DNA of 64,000 nucleotides from an uncultured archaeon (GTDB lineage: Archaea; Thermoplasmatota; Thermoplasmata; Thermoplasmatales; Thermoplasmataceae). Positions within the stretch are counted from its first letter, which is position 1, and each line of letters begins with the position of its first letter. A model generated the notes under the pieces. That model made no database searches. It worked only from the letters and a program-made list of their open reading frames with translations, and was not told where the DNA came from. The position numbers were made by a program, and so were the translations under genes. This document shows, piece after piece, positions 36,347-45,888 of the stretch. The stretch lies in assembly GCA_000965745.1 (NCBI GenBank), contig CP009479.1:444457-508456 (forward strand), written 5' to 3'.

Positions 36347-37339
36347 ATGGATGTTATAGGCATTGATCTTGGCTATGGGGAGACCAAGGTTATCTGTCCG
36401 GATGGTTCAAGGATCAAGTTTCCCTCGAGATGGAAAATGCATGACAATGAGTCATGGGGGTTCGGAGGCATGGTCTCCGTACTTTCCCTTGACGGTGGGC
36501 AGCGTTTTACTTTCGGAGACGCTGCAATTGGCGAAAATACAAGGGAACCACTCGGCGACGGAAGGCTCTCTGACAGGGACTCTCTGCCATTGCTGGCAGC
36601 TGCTTTGTGGAGCAGTGGCGTGGGAAAAGAGGGAGGATCCTCAAATGTTGTGCTTGGCAGCGGGACACCGCTGGGAAGATTTCACCTTGAAGCTTCAGGT
36701 GCCAAAGCCACTCTCGCAAACAGAAGTTTCGTTATTGAAAGCAAAGACAACGAGTCCAGGGAAATCAAGATTTCACAGCTTGTTATGAGGCCACAGGGAG
36801 TAGGTGCTGCCCTGCATCTTCTCGACAGAGGGCTCATACATCAGGAGATAGGCTATGGCCTTATCATAGACATAGGATCAAGAACTACTGATGTTCTTAC
36901 TGTAAATCTAACAGACATGGAGCCCGTTGTTGACATGTCTTTCAGCATGCAGGAAGGTGTAGGTAACGCGGTAGCGAGCATGAACCGCCTTATTGCCAGG
37001 GAGACTGGATACACTGCCCCTTCGGATGTTGCCCTTTCCGCACTGGTACGCGAGGTCGCTTACAGGCAGCGAGTTGTTGGAGGAGGGGAGAAGGCCAGGC
37101 CCATACTTGACGTTCTGGCAGGCAAGATAGTCGACAAGATCAGGACCACCATGAGGGGAGAACTCGACCGGGTGACTGCACTCGTCCCCGTAGGCGGAGG
37201 ATCACGACTTATTGGCGATGATCTGGAAATACTTGCCCCAGGGACTCTTGTTGAAGTCGAGGAGGAAGACAAGCAGTTTGCAAACGCCCTGGGGTATTAT
37301 GATGCTGCAAAAAGGTCTATGAATACAGCATATTCATGA
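36347..37339 (+). CDS. Actin-like ATPase of the Ta0583 type
   Basis: The 330-residue protein is a ParM/actin-fold ATPase. Phosphate-1 motif is VIGIDLGYGETKVI at residues 3-16, phosphate-2 is IIDIGSRTTDVLTVN, and the adenosine motif is LVPVGGGSRLIGDDL. From memory of Thermoplasma acidophilum Ta0583, long stretches match (GSGTPLGRF, MRPQGVGAALHLL, SRTTDVL, FANALGYYDAA), so orthology is likely. Ta0583 has a known actin-fold structure and forms filaments; its cell role is unresolved. GTGAAA precedes the ATG. A coiled-coil-like gene follows 21 bases later and is probably co-transcribed. Confidence 0.92.
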   Translation: MDVIGIDLGYGETKVICPDGSRIKFPSRWKMHDNESWGFGGMVSVLSLDGGQRFTFGDAAIGENTREPLGDGRLSDRDSLPLLAAALWSSGVGKEGGSSNVVLGSGTPLGRFHLEASGAKATLANRSFVIESKDNESREIKISQLVMRPQGVGAALHLLDRGLIHQEIGYGLIIDIGSRTTDVLTVNLTDMEPVVDMSFSMQEGVGNAVASMNRLIARETGYTAPSDVALSALVREVAYRQRVVGGGEKARPILDVLAGKIVDKIRTTMRGELDRVTALVPVGGGSRLIGDDLEILAPGTLVEVEEEDKQFANALGYYDAAKRSMNTAYS

Positions 37340-37360
37340 GAGTAGAGACGATGGGATTCC

Positions 37361-37726
37361 ATGGGGTTAACAGAAGAGGGGGGAAACGAGGACTTTGAGT
37401 ATTCGGGCGATTCAACCAGGGAAATAGTTGTACCACTTAACAGCCTGGAACTTGCCTCTCTCAGGCTGAAGCTCCAGGATGGGGAATCCGAAGTAGCCGG
37501 AATCAGAAGGATTATTTCCGAGTCCTTTGAAAGAGATGCCATAGAGAGCGCCCTTTCGAAATTCATAGAGATTCTGGAGAAGCTTATAGCTCTAGAGAAG
37601 AAGCTTAACCGGCTCGGCATCGACAGCGATGAGGAATCCGCAGAAAAGGTGAAGGAACTTACAGCTTCAGTGATGAGTGTTTCGTCCCTGAAGAAAAAAC
37701 TGGAGAGGAAGTGGAGATCAATCTGA
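37361..37726 (+). CDS. Small acidic/helical protein downstream of the actin homologue
   Basis: The 121-residue protein is not recognised. It has an acidic disordered N-terminus (EEGGNEDFEYSGDSTRE) and then about 90 residues that look helical with heptad-like hydrophobics (FIEILEKLIALEKKLNRLGI, VMSVSSLKKKLERK). It starts with ATG 21 bases after the actin-like gene. Partner genes of bacterial ParM-like actins often encode small DNA-binding or adaptor proteins next door. This one could be an adaptor or filament regulator, by position only; no helix-turn-helix is evident. Confidence 0.75.
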   Translation: MGLTEEGGNEDFEYSGDSTREIVVPLNSLELASLRLKLQDGESEVAGIRRIISESFERDAIESALSKFIEILEKLIALEKKLNRLGIDSDEESAEKVKELTASVMSVSSLKKKLERKWRSI

Positions 37727-37740
37727 TCGCCTTAATGACT

Positions 37741-38595
37741 TCATCCTAAACAACTTCCCGCCAGGCTTTCCATTGTAAGGAATACTGTATCATCTCTTTT
37801 CAGTATATGATTCACAGTATTTTCCAGTGCTTCCATCCTGTGGCCCCTTCCAATAACATGGGGATGAGTTGTAAGTGTGTACACTCCCGTATCCATGTGT
37901 TTGGTCATGTAATCAAAATCAGCTATCCAGTTCCTCTGTACAGATCCTGCCTCTCTCAAGCCCATGCCCGGTGCCTCATCATCGAACTCAAAGACAGGAT
38001 AATCCTCAAGAGACCAGCTTATGGGTATCTCAATCATTCTGGTGTTCTTGCCGAACTTGAATCCTCCATCCTCATCGGGAACATCACCTGTTCTCACATA
38101 ATATGGAAGGTAATCATGTGCCATCAGGCTGCTGTCGTAAACGAACCCCTTTTCAAGAATAAGGTCAAGCGTGTTTGCACTCAGGTCCCAGGAAGGTGAT
38201 CTGTAACCCCTGGCCTTCTTTCCCGAAACCTTCTCTATTATGCTGTTCGCCTTGTCTATGATTTCATTCTCCCTGTCCCTTTCAAGCTCCACCGGAGTTT
38301 CATGGAGGTAATTGTGGTGGGCTATCTCATGGCCCTTGGAATGTATCTCCTTCACAGTATCCTCATAGGACTCGATCGTGTATCCCGGGATGAACCAGGT
38401 GGAAGGCAGATCATGGGTGGAAAGCATGTCCAGAATCCTGTGTGCCCCTACTTCGCCAAACTCGCCCCGTGATATGAGGGTGGGAGAATAATGCTTCATT
38501 CTTCCTATCCTGAAGCTGAAGGTGTCGAAATCAAAGGTCAGGCATACTGCATACTTCTTTCCCTGAGGGAGCTTCGGTTTTATTGTCGTGATCAT
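37741..38595 (-). CDS. Polysaccharide deacetylase (NodB/CE4 family)
   Basis: The 284-residue protein has the NodB motifs: VCLTFDFDTFSF with the metal and catalytic Asp, STWFIPGYTIESYEDTV, HEIAHHNYLHETP with the metal-binding His pair, and GYRSPSWDLS. It removes acetyl, or in related archaeal members other N-linked groups, from sugars or small amides. There is no signal peptide, so it is cytoplasmic, resembling the PuuE-like/allantoinase subgroup (HxxxxH arrangement) rather than cell-wall deacetylases. Convergent with the coiled-coil gene, 14 bases apart. Confidence 0.88.
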   Translation of the reverse strand: MITTIKPKLPQGKKYAVCLTFDFDTFSFRIGRMKHYSPTLISRGEFGEVGAHRILDMLSTHDLPSTWFIPGYTIESYEDTVKEIHSKGHEIAHHNYLHETPVELERDRENEIIDKANSIIEKVSGKKARGYRSPSWDLSANTLDLILEKGFVYDSSLMAHDYLPYYVRTGDVPDEDGGFKFGKNTRMIEIPISWSLEDYPVFEFDDEAPGMGLREAGSVQRNWIADFDYMTKHMDTGVYTLTTHPHVIGRGHRMEALENTVNHILKRDDTVFLTMESLAGSCLG

Positions 38596-38674
38596 GGATA
38601 TATATTCCGGGAGCCCATTATTAAGATTTCCAGAATTCTTTCATATTGGCTGAAAATATGAGTAATAGGATGTT

Positions 38675-39964
38675 TCAGTGGTAATTTTTGACACGCGATA
38701 TGAAGGGAACGATCATTTCATCCCTGCTCAGGCCGCCGTGTACACCCACGAGCGATGAAATGTCCATCCCGGGGTCAAGAATATTGAGGCGTGAGTCGAT
38801 CATTCCGGTCCTCCCCCTGGGCAGGAGAACAATGCCCCCAAACCTGTCCCTTGAATCGTAATTCCGATCAGAATTTCCGAAATAACCCTTCTTCAGCATA
38901 TCATGCCCATACCTGACAAGGAACTCGCCCCCGTACCTGTACTGAACATATTCAAAGGCGTCCTGAAGTAGGCCGGGCTTTATTCTGAGAAATGGTGCCC
39001 TCATATCACCCACCACAGGCGTTCTCATGTATGAGGCAAGCCTTTCATCAGATGCCGCGTCCTTCACCGATTCTATGGGAACAGTGGTATGCCCGTGATC
39101 TGCCGAAATCATGACCCCCAGAGATCCATTTATCCTGAGTTTTCCAGTCAATTCCTTTTCAATAAGATGGAATATGTTGTCCATGTCCACTGCGACTTCC
39201 TCAGAACCTGGGCCTATCCTGTGTGATATGGTGTCAATTGTGGATATGTAGCAGAAGTGGATGCCGCCGGAGCCTGATGATTCTATGTTCTTGCGCAGAG
39301 CGGAAAACATCTGTGGAACAGAGTAGTAGCCAGTAATGTTAGCCCCTCTTCCGGTGATACGGGTCAGGCCGCTGTTCTTTATTGCTGATGGAAGGTACAG
39401 GTATGAATCCAGGGATTCCTTTCCGATTGCTGAATAGAGAGTTTCTCCTCCCAGCAGCCCTTCATCGGACCATCCATCGTCTAGAATTGATTTTCCCCTG
39501 TTTCCCAGAGGGGTGAGTGAAATCATGTTGCAGATGGCACCTATCTCTGACATATATGCAGTATATCCGATTATGCCGTGCTGTACGGGCTCCCTGCAGG
39601 TCTGGACAGTTACAGTGGCTGTTGAAGTTGTTGATGGAAATACGCTCGTTATTGGGGTGTACGCCGATTCAGAAAGAAATTTCTCGACTTCTCCGGGGTG
39701 AAACCGTTCTATTGCGCCCCTCATGGTGCTGTGGCCGAAACCGTCGAGAAGGAAGAATACCAGATGATCCACCTGTTCGTATGTGCCCCTGAGTACTTCA
39801 GGCACATTCTGACCTCCACCTAGTCCGAGAGCATGCATGAATACCTCTGGAAGGTCAGAGATCGAGCCTTTTCCAAAGGATGGCTTCACTATGTCATTTT
39901 CACTATCAGCAGAATACCTTTCCATAAGGGTTTCCAGATCACTGTCCGTATACTGGGAGATCAT
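38675..39964 (-). CDS. Alkaline-phosphatase-superfamily phosphodiesterase/nucleotide pyrophosphatase
   Basis: The protein has the metal and nucleophile region HLVFFLLDGFGHSTMRGAI followed by TPITSVFPSTTSTATVTVQTC (nucleophile Thr or Ser), and later the metal ligands in MISADHGHTTVPI and GGLSRDEMIVPF. This matches the type I phosphodiesterase/nucleotide pyrophosphatase branch. It hydrolyses phosphodiester or pyrophosphate bonds; the substrate is unknown. The chosen ATG at 39964 overlaps the TGA of the HAD gene (ATGA) and is preceded by GGTAGG, so the longer frame from 40024 is rejected. Confidence 0.88.
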   Translation of the reverse strand: MISQYTDSDLETLMERYSADSENDIVKPSFGKGSISDLPEVFMHALGLGGGQNVPEVLRGTYEQVDHLVFFLLDGFGHSTMRGAIERFHPGEVEKFLSESAYTPITSVFPSTTSTATVTVQTCREPVQHGIIGYTAYMSEIGAICNMISLTPLGNRGKSILDDGWSDEGLLGGETLYSAIGKESLDSYLYLPSAIKNSGLTRITGRGANITGYYSVPQMFSALRKNIESSGSGGIHFCYISTIDTISHRIGPGSEEVAVDMDNIFHLIEKELTGKLRINGSLGVMISADHGHTTVPIESVKDAASDERLASYMRTPVVGDMRAPFLRIKPGLLQDAFEYVQYRYGGEFLVRYGHDMLKKGYFGNSDRNYDSRDRFGGIVLLPRGRTGMIDSRLNILDPGMDISSLVGVHGGLSRDEMIVPFISRVKNYH

Positions 39965-40722
39965 CCTACCATTGCCTCTTCCACAATCTGGCAATTTCTC
40001 CAATGTCGTATGCCCACTGAACATTCGAACAAAGATGGCACTCCGGAACCACTGCTGTTTATCCAGATAGGGGTTATGCCGGAGTTTATTGCGCCCGCGA
40101 CATCATATTTCCAAGAGTCACCGATCATGATGGTATTGTCTCTTTTCGCCCCAGTCATCTCAAGGGCTTTCTCAAACATGGCCGCACCGGGCTTCAGCTC
40201 TCCCGAGTTAGATGGAATCAGCATTGTATCAATATAATCTCCGATTCCGGTCTCAATCAGAGTGCGTTCCTGTATCTCCCTGTTTCCGTTTGATATGGCC
40301 ACAACAGGGATGCCCACGCTTTCGCAAAGCTCAAGGAACTCAATTGCTCCTGTTGAAGGCCTCCTGTTGCTCCAGAACACGTGCTGGAACAGTTCATCAT
40401 AGAATGAGAGTTCAAATTTTTCAGCCCTCTTCCCGTACCGCCTAAGCACCGCATCAAGCCTTAATAAGCGTTCTTTCTCGACTGTGATTTCATTGTCAAA
40501 TATTTTTGGGAGATTGTCCCGCAGTATTCCGTGAAAATCGGCTTCAAGGGTGTCAATTCCAACTTTTCTGATGCCCGGCACCAGCTTTGCTATTTCCTGA
40601 AGGCCAAGCCTGCACGGAATCCTGTAATCAACAAGCGTATCATCAAGATCTACGAATAAGGCATCAAGGGTCTTAAAATCGAATCCGGGAATCAGCCCTG
40701 GAGTGACCTGCTCGAAATTCAT
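39961..40722 (-). CDS. HAD-superfamily hydrolase
   Basis: The N-terminal DALFVDLDDTLVDY carries the nucleophile Asp and the general-acid Asp. VVAISNGNREIQERTLIETG is motif II, the Lys lies in SGELKPGAAMFEKAL, and MIGDSWKYDVAGAINSG is motif IV with acidic metal ligands. The cap between them is helical (C1 type), as in haloacid dehalogenase-like phosphatases. The substrate is unknown. It is translationally coupled to the phosphodiesterase gene by an ATGA overlap, so they probably act on related phosphorylated compounds. Confidence 0.9.
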   Translation of the reverse strand: MNFEQVTPGLIPGFDFKTLDALFVDLDDTLVDYRIPCRLGLQEIAKLVPGIRKVGIDTLEADFHGILRDNLPKIFDNEITVEKERLLRLDAVLRRYGKRAEKFELSFYDELFQHVFWSNRRPSTGAIEFLELCESVGIPVVAISNGNREIQERTLIETGIGDYIDTMLIPSNSGELKPGAAMFEKALEMTGAKRDNTIMIGDSWKYDVAGAINSGITPIWINSSGSGVPSLFECSVGIRHWRNCQIVEEAMVG

Positions 40723-40802
40723 TGGAACATCATCGTCTAAGGTGGATTTTAACTTGGCCTATATAGTAAATATATCATACAGACCCATCTATATACGTTT
40801 GT

Positions 40803-40812
40803 ATTTTATATA
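40803..40812 (+). promoter_or_regulatory. Box A promoter for the ECF transporter operon
   Basis: ATTTTATATA gives predicted transcription near 40834 and a leader of about 23 nt before the ATG at 40857. The 134-base gap has no TPP or cobalamin riboswitch core that I could see. Confidence 0.55.
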
Positions 40813-40856
40813 CAGAACTTTCTTATTTCTATGTATTTTTTTCCCACCGAGACAAT

Positions 40857-41597
40857 ATGGGTTTCAACGGAATTGGTGGGTTCCTGAGTGCTCCCGGCAT
40901 GATACCTTGGTACATAATGGTCCTTTATTTTGTTGGGGCAGCAGTTTTTGCTGTCTTTTACGGGCTTAACCATGGTGGAGCATCCAGGTTCAAAACAGTT
41001 GATTTTGTTTATATCGGAGTTGGGGCAGCTTTCACTGTTGTTTGGGAATTTTTTGTAGGGCCTTTCCTGAACAAGTTTGTGCCAGGCGGCGCAGTGCCAT
41101 TCATAGATTTTGGCTTCTTCGGAAGAGTGCTTATACTCCTCATAGTAGCAGGAGTTGTAAGGAAGGTCGGAGTGGGAATGTTTTCAATGTTCATATTCAA
41201 CATTCTCGGTGATATATTTCATTACGGGTTCAGTGGAGAGCCAATGTATACGATTTACGAGACTCTCACATACGGGCTCCTCATTGACGTCGTAATTGCA
41301 TTCACCAGGGGGCATCTCTTTGGAATAGGCATAGAGCAGGAGAATGGAAGGCTGGCACAGCTTCAGCAGAATTACAGAGCCTTGGTTCCTGCAGTGACAG
41401 GTGCAATAATCGCTTTCCTATGGACAATACCTGACAATGTGATATATGCAGGATTCTTCAGCCCCTTCCTCTATGGCGGAATTGTAAACTGGCAGAAAAT
41501 AGCATTCAACTTTGGTGCAGCCCTGCCCGGAAACATAGTGTTCGGGGTGATAGCAGCTTTCATCGCGATAAGGGTGACAAGGGTGCTGGGCCAATGA
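40857..41597 (+). CDS. Probable ECF transporter substrate-binding (S) component
   Basis: The 246-residue protein has about six transmembrane helices (FGRVLILLIVAGVVRKVGV, GMFSMFIFNILGDIFHYGF, LPGNIVFGVIAAFIAIRV). Its place directly before a double ABC ATPase and a T permease, with a 4-base overlap to the ATPase gene, makes it the likely S subunit that selects the vitamin or metal. The layout resembles YkoE-YkoD-YkoC (HMP/thiamine precursor). No riboswitch supports a specific ligand, so the substrate is open. Confidence 0.8.
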   Translation: MGFNGIGGFLSAPGMIPWYIMVLYFVGAAVFAVFYGLNHGGASRFKTVDFVYIGVGAAFTVVWEFFVGPFLNKFVPGGAVPFIDFGFFGRVLILLIVAGVVRKVGVGMFSMFIFNILGDIFHYGFSGEPMYTIYETLTYGLLIDVVIAFTRGHLFGIGIEQENGRLAQLQQNYRALVPAVTGAIIAFLWTIPDNVIYAGFFSPFLYGGIVNWQKIAFNFGAALPGNIVFGVIAAFIAIRVTRVLGQ

Positions 41598-43141
41598 AGG
41601 CTGTTGAAGTCAGTAACCTGAAATACAGCTATCTGGGCTCAAGAAACCATGCCATAAACATTCCCCATTTTTCTATTGATGAAGGAGAGTGCGTCCTGAT
41701 CACTGGAAGGTCAGGATCCGGGAAATCAACGCTTATTCAGTGCATAAATGGAATTATTCCGCATATCATAAATGGAAGCTACAGCGGAGAGGTAAAGATT
41801 TTCGGCAAATCGACCAGGGAAATGAGAGTTGCAGAGATTGCAGGGATGGTAGGGACACTCCTTCAGGACCCTGAAAGGCAGGTCATTAACTACAAGGTTG
41901 AGGAGGAGATCGCATTTGCTCCAGAAAACTTCAATATAGACAGAGAGGAAATTCTTAGGAGGATCGACAGCAGCATTGAAGCGGTGGGAATAGAGAACCT
42001 GAGGGGAAAAGAGACCGGCAAGCTCTCCGGAGGGGAGCTGCAAAGGGTGGCTCTTGCAGCTGTCCTTACCATGAACCCCAAGGTTCTGATACTTGATGAG
42101 CCCACATCAAACATCGACCCTGAAGGAACCGGGAAGATTTTCGAGTTCCTGACGAGGATCAAGGGAGAGAGGACTGCCATTATCGTGGAGCACAAGGTAG
42201 AGAGGGTGCTCCCCTTAGTTGATCGGATAGTGGTTGTAGACAATGGGGGGATTGCCCTCAACATTCCAAAGGAAGATATATATGAGAATACTGGAAAACT
42301 CCTTGAAATGGGGATAGAGATGCCTGAACACCTTATTATTACCAACAGGGACTGGGCAGCTGGACCCAAAGAGAAGAAACGGGCAGAAATAACTAATGTG
42401 TCCATGAAGGCTGATGTCTCTGTGCAATACAGGCAGGGCTTCTCACTCAAGGCATCACTCGAGATTGGTGAGGGAACAATAACTGCTATAATGGGCAAGA
42501 ACGGAGCAGGCAAGAGTTCACTGCTCAAGGGCCTTATAGGATTCATTGACCAGGATCAGGGCGAGTTGTCAACGAAAATCAGTATTGACGGTAATGATTT
42601 CGTTGATCCTGACCTGAACACGAGAGGGCGTTTCATAGGATATCTGCCTCAGAGTTTTGACCTTATGCTGATAAACAAATCCGTGCAGAAGGAGATCAAC
42701 TACTCCACTAAGGTCAGGAAACTCAAGGGAATGGAACCTCTTGTGGAACGCCTCGTGGATCTTTTCAGCCTGAAAGACTATCTGGGGTCGGACCCGCTAA
42801 CCCTGAGCCAGGGGCAACGAAGGCGGGTTGCCATGGCATCGACCATAGCAGGCGGCCCCAGGGTAATAATGATGGACGAGCCAACTTCGGGGCAGGATTA
42901 TTTCCACAAAAGAAATCTTGGCCGTGAGTTGACTCTGCTTAAGTCCCGGGGATACAGCTTCCTCATCGTTACACATGACTCCCGTTTCGTGTATAATTAT
43001 TCCGACAGGATCCTCCTCATGAATGAGGGGGAGGTAATCGTGGAAGGCACACCTGAACAGGTGTTTGCACAGTCAGAGAAATACGGAGTTATACTTCCTG
43101 AAGAGTTTCTTTTGAGGTGGAAAAATGAACTTCCTGCTTGA
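41594..43141 (+). CDS. ECF transporter fused double ATPase (EcfA-EcfA')
   Basis: Two complete ABC modules lie in one 515-residue chain. Module 1 (residues 1-240) has Walker A GRSGSGKSTL, signature LSGGELQRVALAA and Walker B LILDEPT. Module 2 (residues 270-500) has Walker A GKNGAGKSSLL, signature LSQGQRRRVAMAS and Walker B VIMMDEPTSGQD, with the Q-loop in IGYLPQSFD. The fusion replaces the usual EcfA1/A2 pair. It overlaps the S component by 4 bases and EcfT by 17, so it is a tight operon. Confidence 0.93.
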   Translation: MKAVEVSNLKYSYLGSRNHAINIPHFSIDEGECVLITGRSGSGKSTLIQCINGIIPHIINGSYSGEVKIFGKSTREMRVAEIAGMVGTLLQDPERQVINYKVEEEIAFAPENFNIDREEILRRIDSSIEAVGIENLRGKETGKLSGGELQRVALAAVLTMNPKVLILDEPTSNIDPEGTGKIFEFLTRIKGERTAIIVEHKVERVLPLVDRIVVVDNGGIALNIPKEDIYENTGKLLEMGIEMPEHLIITNRDWAAGPKEKKRAEITNVSMKADVSVQYRQGFSLKASLEIGEGTITAIMGKNGAGKSSLLKGLIGFIDQDQGELSTKISIDGNDFVDPDLNTRGRFIGYLPQSFDLMLINKSVQKEINYSTKVRKLKGMEPLVERLVDLFSLKDYLGSDPLTLSQGQRRRVAMASTIAGGPRVIMMDEPTSGQDYFHKRNLGRELTLLKSRGYSFLIVTHDSRFVYNYSDRILLMNEGEVIVEGTPEQVFAQSEKYGVILPEEFLLRWKNELPA

Positions 43142-44084
43142 TAACATTATCAGCTGGATTATCTTTCTGTTCGGCGTCACTGCTCCAGTCTACCTTATAC
43201 TTGGAGCAATAGGAATTCGTGGATTCAAGGAAATAACAGAATTTGAACCTCACACCTCACTCTTCTACCGCATGAATCCCCTTGTGAAGATGTTCCTCTC
43301 CTTCTCGGTAATGGTAGTTTCAGCTATCACCATATGGTGGATCGGGGCAATACTGACCCTGCTCATACTCCTATGCTACCTTACCTTGAAAGACGGCACG
43401 AGGAAGTTCTACATAGGAACCTTGTTCATGATCTCCACAGTCATAGGGACAGCTTGGGGCTATGCACCCTTTGCACCCAATGCAATTCTCTCCATAGCGT
43501 TTCCAGGATACTCTCCTGTGGCAATCTGGGTATGGCCTTCCTACTTCAGCATAATGGGATACCAGCATGTACTCACGTTTCAGGCCGTTGAGTACGGCCT
43601 TCAGATATCCTTCAGAACCGCTGCCATTATGTCGTCCGCACTTCTCCTTGTAATGACCAATACACCTACCCAGATACTCAGAACACTTCACAAGGTTTCA
43701 GTGCCGGACTCAGTGATATTTTCACTTATGGTTGGGATGAGAAGCATACCTTCCATTTTCAGCTACCTTGATGAGTCTGTGAAGATCCAGGTAATGAGGG
43801 GGCTCGGATCCGGGAAACCCCGTGTACTGCGGCCTGTATACATGCTGATTGCCGGAGTGAACGCGATCGTTCCCACCATGATTCATCTTCTCCGGGGCGC
43901 AAAGGATACAGCAATCTCTGCAGACACCAGAGGGTTCAGGGCGACTAAAAAGAGGAGTTATGTGGAGACCATGCCCATAACGAGGCTGGATTACTATGCA
44001 TTTGCCCTCATTCTTTCGCTGTTTGCTGTGGCAGCAGCCGTGATCCTCTTGGGTTTTGGCAGGACAATACCATATGTAACCTGA
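43125..44084 (+). CDS. ECF transporter transmembrane (T) component
   Basis: The 319-residue protein has about six helices. The T-component signature near the C-terminus is visible: SLMVGMRSIPSIFSYLDESVKIQVMRGLGSG followed by LLRGAKDTAISADTRGFRATKKRSY, containing the two Ala-Arg-Gly type coupling motifs that contact the ATPases. It links the S subunit to the double ATPase. It is the last gene of the operon; a T-rich tract follows at about 44155-44180. Confidence 0.92.
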   Translation: MNFLLDNIISWIIFLFGVTAPVYLILGAIGIRGFKEITEFEPHTSLFYRMNPLVKMFLSFSVMVVSAITIWWIGAILTLLILLCYLTLKDGTRKFYIGTLFMISTVIGTAWGYAPFAPNAILSIAFPGYSPVAIWVWPSYFSIMGYQHVLTFQAVEYGLQISFRTAAIMSSALLLVMTNTPTQILRTLHKVSVPDSVIFSLMVGMRSIPSIFSYLDESVKIQVMRGLGSGKPRVLRPVYMLIAGVNAIVPTMIHLLRGAKDTAISADTRGFRATKKRSYVETMPITRLDYYAFALILSLFAVAAAVILLGFGRTIPYVT

Positions 44085-44280
44085 TACGGTAGAACTAAAC
44101 TTGCATTCTCCCAAAATCCATATTTTACAGCACTGCCAAGTTCCTGTGGACGCCATTTCTTTTCTTCTTTTTTTGGTAATTTTGTGCTCGTAAACTGGTC
44201 TTAAGCAAGTTAGTTTGATACGAATATCGGATAATTTATACGAACTCATCATAACATTTATCAGCTATCGCATGTTCCAG

Positions 44281-45675
44281 ATGAACATGGCAGAATCCAG
44301 CAAGCAGCTAAACAAAGGTGTTGTGACGTACCTGGAACTGGTGTTCCAGTCGATTTCATTTACAGCTCCTGCTATTGCCGTAACAGCAACCATGACCGGG
44401 GCAGCCGCATTTGCATATGGAGCTCTGCCCCTAACGTACATACTGGCAGTTCTCGCAGTATTCAGTGCAGGTTTCGTCATTTACGTGTTCTCCAGGAAAG
44501 TTGCCTCCAGCGGAGGTTACTACAGATATATAGAAAGAGGGTTCGGAACCCGTGGAGGAGGGTTCGGCGGATGGGTTTATATGCTATATACAGTCATTGG
44601 GGCCACACCGTTCATCTATTTCGAAACTTCACTCGCCACGCAGTACGGCCTCGGGATATTCGGCGTTAACCTGCCCTCCTGGTCCTGGTACCCGATAGGC
44701 CTTGTCGTGGCCCTTGCAGCGTATGGGCTCGCATATTCAGGCATAAAGAATTCCCTGAGATACAGTGTTTTCACCGGAGTTATAGAAATGGCAATCCTGT
44801 TGATTGTAGCTTTTCTGATACTTGGAAAATCTCCAGATCCGGTTAACCTTAAGGTATTCACGCCCGCATATTCACCAACGGGCTGGAATGGGGTTGCACT
44901 GGGCCTTGTGTTTTCATTCACTTCCCTGGCTGGATGGGGTTCCATGACGTTCCTTGGAGGGGAGGCCAGGCAGGCCCACTTCAACATAAGAAAAGGTGTG
45001 ATAGTAACAATAGCCGTTCTGGGCGCATTTTTCCTGTTCATGAGCTACGCTATGACTATAGGATGGGGGCCGGCAAACATGGGCACATACTTCCAGAACT
45101 TCCTGCCTGGCCTGATCCTTGCAGTCAAGTATGGCGGTGTGGGCGTTGCAATACTCATGTTTGTATTCCTCGTTAACAGCGGGTTTGTTGACACACTTGC
45201 CATCATAAATGCGGGATCAAGAGACCTTTACACCATGGCGAAGGACGGATTTCTCCCTGATACCCTCTCCCTTACACATCCGAGGCACAAAAGCCCGCAC
45301 AAGGCGCTTCTGTCCAACACCATCATAGGGATAGTGCTGTTCACCGTAACGGGATGGACCATGGGGCCATTAAACGGGTTTCTGGTAACAGGAGTATGGA
45401 CGGGTGCAGGAACAATCATAGAGCATATAATGCTGAACACATCCCTGCCGCTTTACTTCAGGAAACTGAAACAGTACAAGGCACAATACGCAATCGTACC
45501 GGGAGTTGCAACAATCCTCTACCTCTTTGCCCTCTACGGGTCATTCCTGTCCATTGACATATATGTTCTCATAGCCGTCGCATTCATAGTGGTGTGGCTG
45601 GCCTTTGGTGCAATATACTTCTCTGTCAAACCGGTGAAGGAGATTGTTCTGGAAGAAGGTGAAGAGATAGGATAA
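44281..45675 (+). CDS. APC-family amino acid permease
   Basis: The protein has about 12 transmembrane helices. The N-terminal TYLELVFQSISFTAPAIAVTATMTGA is the first-helix substrate region of amino acid/polyamine/organocation transporters, and ARQAHFNIRKGVIVTIAV follows a GGEARQ loop typical of the family. It imports an amino acid by cation symport or exchange. The start is uncertain: ATG at 44281 is taken since ATTTAT at 44256-44261 sits about 22 bases before it, but ATG 44272 is possible. The upstream frame from 44215 contains the likely promoter. Confidence 0.88.
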   Translation: MNMAESSKQLNKGVVTYLELVFQSISFTAPAIAVTATMTGAAAFAYGALPLTYILAVLAVFSAGFVIYVFSRKVASSGGYYRYIERGFGTRGGGFGGWVYMLYTVIGATPFIYFETSLATQYGLGIFGVNLPSWSWYPIGLVVALAAYGLAYSGIKNSLRYSVFTGVIEMAILLIVAFLILGKSPDPVNLKVFTPAYSPTGWNGVALGLVFSFTSLAGWGSMTFLGGEARQAHFNIRKGVIVTIAVLGAFFLFMSYAMTIGWGPANMGTYFQNFLPGLILAVKYGGVGVAILMFVFLVNSGFVDTLAIINAGSRDLYTMAKDGFLPDTLSLTHPRHKSPHKALLSNTIIGIVLFTVTGWTMGPLNGFLVTGVWTGAGTIIEHIMLNTSLPLYFRKLKQYKAQYAIVPGVATILYLFALYGSFLSIDIYVLIAVAFIVVWLAFGAIYFSVKPVKEIVLEEGEEIG

Positions 45676-45682
45676 TACTATA

Positions 45683-45722
45683 TCTCAGCCAGAAATTTAT
45701 ATTCAGGCTGATCCTTTTTCTT
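45683..45722 (+). terminator. Hairpin terminator after the permease gene
   Basis: TCAGCC (45685-45690) and GGCTGA (45706-45711) are exact inverted repeats with a 15-base loop, followed by TCCTTTTTCTT. Confidence 0.5.
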
Positions 45723-45888
45723 ACAATATTTCACATATTTTATAATTTTCATAAGAAATGTTGATTTTTTCTGATGCTCTGCACGTTCAAGATGGAGGAT
45801 TTTGTGGTGGAGAAACCCCTAAGTGCAGGAACTAGTGAGGCTCGCCGAAGGTGCTCGGGATTTCATCCACCACTTCTTTTGTTCAGAT

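Noticed and set aside
40723-40856. TPP or cobalamin riboswitch before the ECF operon
   Set aside because: The leader is too short and lacks the conserved cores; only a box A is visible.
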